Origin: Cymbomonas tetramitiformis | Lineage: Eukaryota > Chlorophyta > Pyramimonadophyceae > Pyramimonadales > Pyramimonadaceae | Assembly: GCA_001247695.2 (NCBI GenBank) | Contig: LGRX02015740.1 | Location: 1-10,123, forward strand | Direction: 5' to 3' | Length of the DNA: 10,123 nt | Part shown: positions 6,658 to 10,123 of the stretch, one piece after another | Layout: each line of letters opens with the position of its first letter | Numbering within the stretch: the first letter of the stretch is position 1 | Notes under the pieces: model-generated | Database searches by the model: none | What the model saw: the letters and a program-made list of their open reading frames with translations, nothing else | What the model was told of the DNA's origin: nothing | Translations under genes and position numbers: made by a program

Positions 6658-8144
6658 CAAAACGCAGATCCCACAGGTCCATAGAACGTTCCCATCATCT
6701 GAGAACCAATTGTGGAAGTTGTGGGGTACCTTGGCCTCCCGACTCCAGTATAGCAGCGCTCTGGCGAATGGGGCATCTTCGTGAAGCAGTACTCGCATTC
6801 GAACTGCTGCTTCGAGGCGTCAGGTGGCGGCACCTTGCCATAAGTGGGCTTCTGCCTCTCCGCGTTGTTCGCCTCCCTTGTAGGCCTCCTCGCACCATCA
6901 CCACCAGACTGAGCTGGCTCCTTCTTTTTGGGGTCCCTGCGTTTGTCCCCAGTCTTGTGGGAGGAGCCAGAACGCCTCATGGAGGACACCAACTCAGAGA
7001 GGTCAAGCCCCAGCATCCTGGCTTCGTAGCAGGAATACACGCAAGTCAGTCTGCGTACGAGTTCCTGCTGGAGCGTCAGGGCCCATGCTTCTGCATCGTT
7101 CTTCAACTTATCCTGCACCTCCACGATGACCTCCAGGTCCTCCCAGGTGACCCTGCTGGGTGCAGGATGGCTGACTCGCAACTGCTCCGATACGCGATCT
7201 CGGTACTCCTTGATGCGCAGACCCTTGATGCACTCCTCAACGTCCTGTCTGACGATGGAGTCCCCCACTGACTTGCCAGCGTTGAGCGCCGCTTCCCTGC
7301 GTCGACAGCTTTTCACGTAAGCAAAGCCATCCTGCTCGGCGGTCTGCGACTTGGCGACCAGCAGGTCCTCCTTCTCCTTGGTGCCCTTCAGCAGGAACTT
7401 GGCCTCGAGCTCTGCAATGAACGCCCTCAAGGCCCAAAAATAGTGAGAGTCCTCCGTGCCATCCGGCCCTGTGAGACCCTTGGTGGAAGTTGCATCCTCC
7501 TCCAACTCGTTAGACAGCTCACCCTCAGCATCACTATCCTCGAACTTCTTGCAGACTGCGCATGTTGCCCCTGGCGCCAGCTCATGGAAAGGAGGTTGTG
7601 CGCAGCGCACTGAGCCCTGGTAAGAGTCCCTCGTAGTGAGGTCCTTCAAGACGTGCCATGCATGGGAGGCCATAAGGCCATTCTTCATGTATGCAGCGCA
7701 CCACCAGTCATAGGCGACTGAGGTAGCATGATCATCTCCTGCTAGGAGTGAAGGCAAGAGGTCCCACAGCGATCTGTAGTCTGGTTTGGACTCCATGAAG
7801 GCCTTCTTTGCCTGTGCGTTGAGCGAGAGAAACGCCGCTGACCTCATATGCCTGCGTATCTTAGCCTCGTGAGCCCGCTGTACTTTTGCCACCATTTCAA
7901 CAAAGCGCCTGATGAAAAGCGCCCTGTCCTCATTCTTGCCACCAGTGTAACTAAGCTTGTCATCAATCTTGTCAAGTGTGTGACTGTCTCTGTCATGGTA
8001 ATCCATCTCGTCTACGTCGTCAAACGCAAAGAGGAACTGTTTGGCTGCTGCTGCTGCTGCTTTTGCAGATGCTGCTGCCCTTACTGTTGCTAATGAAGTT
8101 GGTGTGGAGGGGCTGGATTCTGGACCTGACCCTTCTGTGCTCAT
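6618..8144 (-). CDS. Second Gag-like protein with variant zinc knuckle
   Basis: The first ATG is at 8144-8142 and gives 508 aa. The frame is open a further 38 codons upstream, to a TAG at 8261-8259, without an ATG, so an upstream exon or a lost start is possible. Visible features are a Ser/Pro N-terminus, an Ala run (residues 23-34), a mainly helical body, a CAVC pair followed by an acidic stretch, IKGLRIKEYRDRV followed by TWEDL (a pattern typical of the C-terminal capsid part of retrotransposon Gag), a very basic KRRDPKKK region (about 395-440), and CX2CX5HX4C (C450, C453, H459, C464), one residue longer than the usual CX2CX4HX4C. It is not obviously related to the larger Gag nearby. No protease or polymerase follows; instead the last codons run into the 172-nt repeat, which suggests a truncated or gag-only element. 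The Gag assignment is inference from layout and short motifs. Confidence 0.68.
   Translation of the reverse strand: MSTEGSGPESSPSTPTSLATVRAAASAKAAAAAAKQFLFAFDDVDEMDYHDRDSHTLDKIDDKLSYTGGKNEDRALFIRRFVEMVAKVQRAHEAKIRRHMRSAAFLSLNAQAKKAFMESKPDYRSLWDLLPSLLAGDDHATSVAYDWWCAAYMKNGLMASHAWHVLKDLTTRDSYQGSVRCAQPPFHELAPGATCAVCKKFEDSDAEGELSNELEEDATSTKGLTGPDGTEDSHYFWALRAFIAELEAKFLLKGTKEKEDLLVAKSQTAEQDGFAYVKSCRRREAALNAGKSVGDSIVRQDVEECIKGLRIKEYRDRVSEQLRVSHPAPSRVTWEDLEVIVEVQDKLKNDAEAWALTLQQELVRRLTCVYSCYEARMLGLDLSELVSSMRRSGSSHKTGDKRRDPKKKEPAQSGGDGARRPTREANNAERQKPTYGKVPPPDASKQQFECEYCFTKMPHSPERCYTGVGRPRYPTTSTIGSQMMGTFYGPVGSAFCKMLEMATFVFAF
8044..8060 (-). repeat. GCA/CTG microsatellite encoding polyalanine
   Basis: Plus-strand GCTGCT-type triplets encode six consecutive alanines on the minus strand, with further Ala codons close by, in the second Gag-like protein. 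Confidence 0.85.
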
Positions 8145-8322
8145 ATAGCCAACGTCACGCTGCTGACTGCTTGTCTCCCGTGCCAGTCGCCGTGCGTCAC
8201 GCTGCCTGGACTGGACAGTGGCAGCGCTCAGCTCCGCCTCGCTCTCCGTGATCAAGTGCTACGTCAGTGCTCAGCAAGTGGGGCTAAGGAAGCGTGTCCT
8301 TCTTTGGCGCAGAGCTTGTTTA
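8145..8322. other. Leader upstream of the second Gag-like gene
   Basis: The stretch 8258-8145 is an open in-frame extension of the Gag-like frame on the minus strand and looks coding in composition (many Glu, Arg, Ser and Ala), but it has no ATG. From 8261 to 8322 nothing is recognised before the tandem repeat begins. Confidence 0.45.
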
Positions 8323-8700
8323 CCAACAGGATGCAGGCTTAATTCAGACTGGTTTAGGCCAGTGCACTGAGTGCCCCTGGATTAACACCGTTCTGAACCA
8401 GCAGAAGGACGAAACGCGTGCAGCCAGCGCGAGCCCAAAAGTCCAGCAATATGTCTAACAGCTCTGAATCAACAGCAGATGTAGAATAGGGGCTTAATCC
8501 AGGCTGGTTTAGGCCAGTGCACTGAGTGCCCCTGGATTCACACCGTTCTGGAAAAACAAGGGGACGAAACGCGTGCAGCCAGTGCAAGCCCACAGGTCCA
8601 GCGATATGTCTCAACGCTCTGGATCAACAGCAGACGCAGGATACTCGTGCAAGAGGGGCTCAGAACTAGGCCAGTGTGCTGAGCACCCCTGGATTAGCTA
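8323..8700. repeat. Tandem repeat of about 147-157 nt (two clear units plus a third, partial)
   Basis: Units begin with CAACAG at 8323, 8470 and 8625. Units one and two share the hairpin box and a following segment with ACACCGTTCTG, GACGAAACGCGTGCAGCCAG and GTCCAGC-ATATGTCT. The third keeps the start and the hairpin box but diverges after it. The periods are not multiples of three, so the short open frame across them (8614-8354, minus) is not credible as a gene. Confidence 0.85.
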
Positions 8701-9617
8701 AGCCAACGTCCATCAAGAGCACAGAGCCTATAAAGACAGCACCTCTTCCAACCAGGCACCAGAAATAGCACGAATACGCAGTGGTGTGAGCTAAGCCAGT
8801 GTGCTGAGCACCCCTGGATTCACAGCACCACTGCTAATTAAGGGCACGGAAGTTGGCATGGAAGTCCACCCCCAGTCCAGTAAGCAAGAGAGAAAGTTGC
8901 CAAATAGAGTTGGGAGCTAAGCCAATGTGCTGAGCACCCCTGGATTCGCAGCACCACTGCTCATTCAGAAAATAGCTGATGATATAAGGGCCTCACCGGC
9001 TGCCAAGTATTGTAGAAGAGATAAAAGAATTCTCATACACATCATGATAAAGAACCAGAGAATCCCCAAGCAGTCAACAGTACTCCAGGCTGGGCCAGTA
9101 CTCAATTAGGTCTGAATCCACCAGTCACCTCTGCCAAACCAGTAAATGGTGTATATAAAAGCCACTCACTTGTCACCTTCAGGGTTGATGCCGCTGCTAT
9201 CCCTCTGGCAAGCTCGCTCCTGCTTCAGGTTTAGGCCAGTACACCAGGGGTGTCCCTGGATTAACCGTCAGACAAGGTGGAACTGCCAGAGAAACCGTAA
9301 GGTGAAAGTCCACTCATAAGATAATAACTCACTGCTGATCCGCTCCTAGTTGGTAAGCCCAGGCAGATGCCGCCGCTAATTGACTTCCAGGTCGCACACT
9401 TGCCTTTCAGTTAGGCCAGTGCACCGTGGGTACCCCTGGATTCACTGTAGAACAAGGTGGTAAAGCTGAACATATCACAGGATAGGAGGAAGCCGCTCAT
9501 CAACCAGTGAATTCGGTGCTGATCCGCTGTCGCCGTCGCTGGCAGCCTTTTTCCGTGCAGGTACTACCAAGTTTAGAGAAGAGGAAGGGTCCGCCAGTGC
9601 ACCGTGGGTGCCCCTGG
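8359..9617. repeat. Array of eight hairpin boxes with covarying stems
   Basis: Each box has outer arms CCAG and CTGG, an inner stem with a 3-nt loop, a single T on the 5' side and CC on the 3' side. Boxes lie at 8359-8380, 8514-8535, 8671-8692, 8796-8817, 8922-8943, 9236-9259, 9416-9439 and 9594-9617. Inner arms with loop are GCAC-TGA-GTGC (boxes 1, 2), GTGC-TGA-GCAC (3, 4, 5), ACACC-AGG-GGTGT (6), GCACC-GTG-GGTAC with one mismatch (7) and GCACC-GTG-GGTGC (8). Box 5 has CCAA in place of CCAG. Most boxes are preceded by TAGG or TAAG and followed by ATT. A decayed ninth copy may lie near 9092-9110. Confidence 0.85.
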
Positions 9618-9640
9618 AGTCGCCTGACTTCCGAATCCGC
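9160..9640. repeat. Diverged units of about 180 nt carrying the last three hairpin boxes
   Basis: Boxes 6-8 are spaced 180 and 178 nt apart. Between them, similar segments recur: GATGCCGCTGCTA / GATGCCGCCGCTAA before the box, and ACAAGGTGG plus GCTGATCCGCT after it. Divergence is much greater than in the 8323-8624 units, so these are probably older copies. Confidence 0.65.
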
Positions 9641-10018
9641 TCTCACAAACTGCTGCCGACTTCTCGCCAAAGGGTCTTTACTTCTGAATTAACACTGAAA
9701 TAAAAAGCCGCTCCGCGCAGGACATTATTATCTTGAAAAAGGATGAAAACAGCAGTAAAATATTTTCATAAAAAGTTGGTATAATAACACAAAGTACGAA
9801 TTATTATCCAAAGCTGTGAGCAGAACTATCTTAGCACTCTAGCACTGGCACGCGAACAGCCACCTAGCACTCTTGCAAGGCAAGATAATAATGAGTCCAC
9901 TAGCCTGACCTTCAGTCAGAGCTTACTTATATCTCAATGCTCTGTCACATTTCCCAAAACTGTAACGGGTTCTAGCCCCTAAATCTTCATTTGGCCAATG
10001 GAAAGTCATTATTCCATG
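9641..10018. other. AT-rich stretch with no recognised gene
   Basis: No credible coding frame or RNA gene is seen. Scattered TTATTATC / GATAATAAT words occur, and a short repeat TAGCACTCT / TAGCACTG lies near 9831-9875. Confidence 0.5.
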
Positions 10019-10123
10019 CCTGAATTCACTCGCCGCATTTATCATGAGGTGCCCTGAATTTATTCGCCGCATTTACCACGTGAATTTACATGAGGTGTCC
10101 TGAATTTACTCGCCGCACTTATC
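10019..10123. repeat. Short tandem repeat at the right edge
   Basis: Units starting CCTGAATT-ACTCGCCGC lie at 10019 (34 nt), 10053 (46 nt, lengthened by about 12 nt that bring in a CACGTG palindrome) and 10099 (cut by the window edge). The motif CATGAGGTG ends the first two units. Confidence 0.85.

Noticed and set aside
8354..8614. Minus-strand 86-codon open frame in the tandem repeat
   Set aside because: It spans units whose period is not a multiple of three, so the two unit copies are read in different frames, and it has no family features.
8323..9640. CRISPR array
   Set aside because: The conserved boxes are far apart (125-314 nt), the spacers are themselves related repeats, and the surroundings are eukaryotic retroelement DNA.

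Overview
The window reads as eukaryotic, retroelement-rich DNA, probably from an alga or other protist or from a plant-lineage genome. The species cannot be named from the sequence. Evidence for a eukaryote is the long GC-rich Gag-type reading frames, a strong Kozak-like start at 5819, AT-rich leaders, dense micro- and minisatellites, and no bacterial operon or ribosome-binding-site layout. All convincing genes lie on the minus strand.

Reading down the minus strand from the right edge. (1) 10123-9620: AT-rich sequence without genes, ending in a short tandem repeat at the right edge. (2) 9620-8320: an array of diverged units of about 125-180 nt, each carrying a conserved hairpin box. Eight copies are recognisable, and their inner stem arms differ while base pairing is kept. 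(3) 8144-6618: a 508-aa Gag-like protein with a variant zinc knuckle but no protease or polymerase after it. (4) 6617-5820: AT-rich spacer with a diverged direct repeat of about 172 nt, probably the leader or LTR of the next element and the truncated tail of the previous one. (5) 5819-2184: a very large (1211 aa) Gag-like protein with Met/His/Gln/Pro/Thr-rich repeat blocks, a charged helical segment, a Gag-like helical core and a canonical CCHC zinc knuckle. (6) 2253-1: a second long open frame, in the -1 frame relative to the gag and overlapping its end by about 70 nt. It runs off the left edge, carries an IQ-like motif and ends in the window as a heptad HAT array related to the one inside the gag.

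The likely model is two LTR-retrotransposon-type elements in the same orientation: a remnant or gag-only copy (8144-6618), and a larger element (gag plus a downstream frame that may lead into pol beyond position 1). Neither LTR pair nor any protease, reverse transcriptase, RNase H or integrase is visible, so the class assignment rests on Gag features only.

The most interesting signals are the covarying hairpin boxes in 8359-9617 and the decamer GCATGCAACC. This DNA word recurs in four arrays and is read in two different frames (as HAT and as MQP) inside one protein, which suggests the DNA or RNA word itself is being propagated or conserved, not just the peptide.
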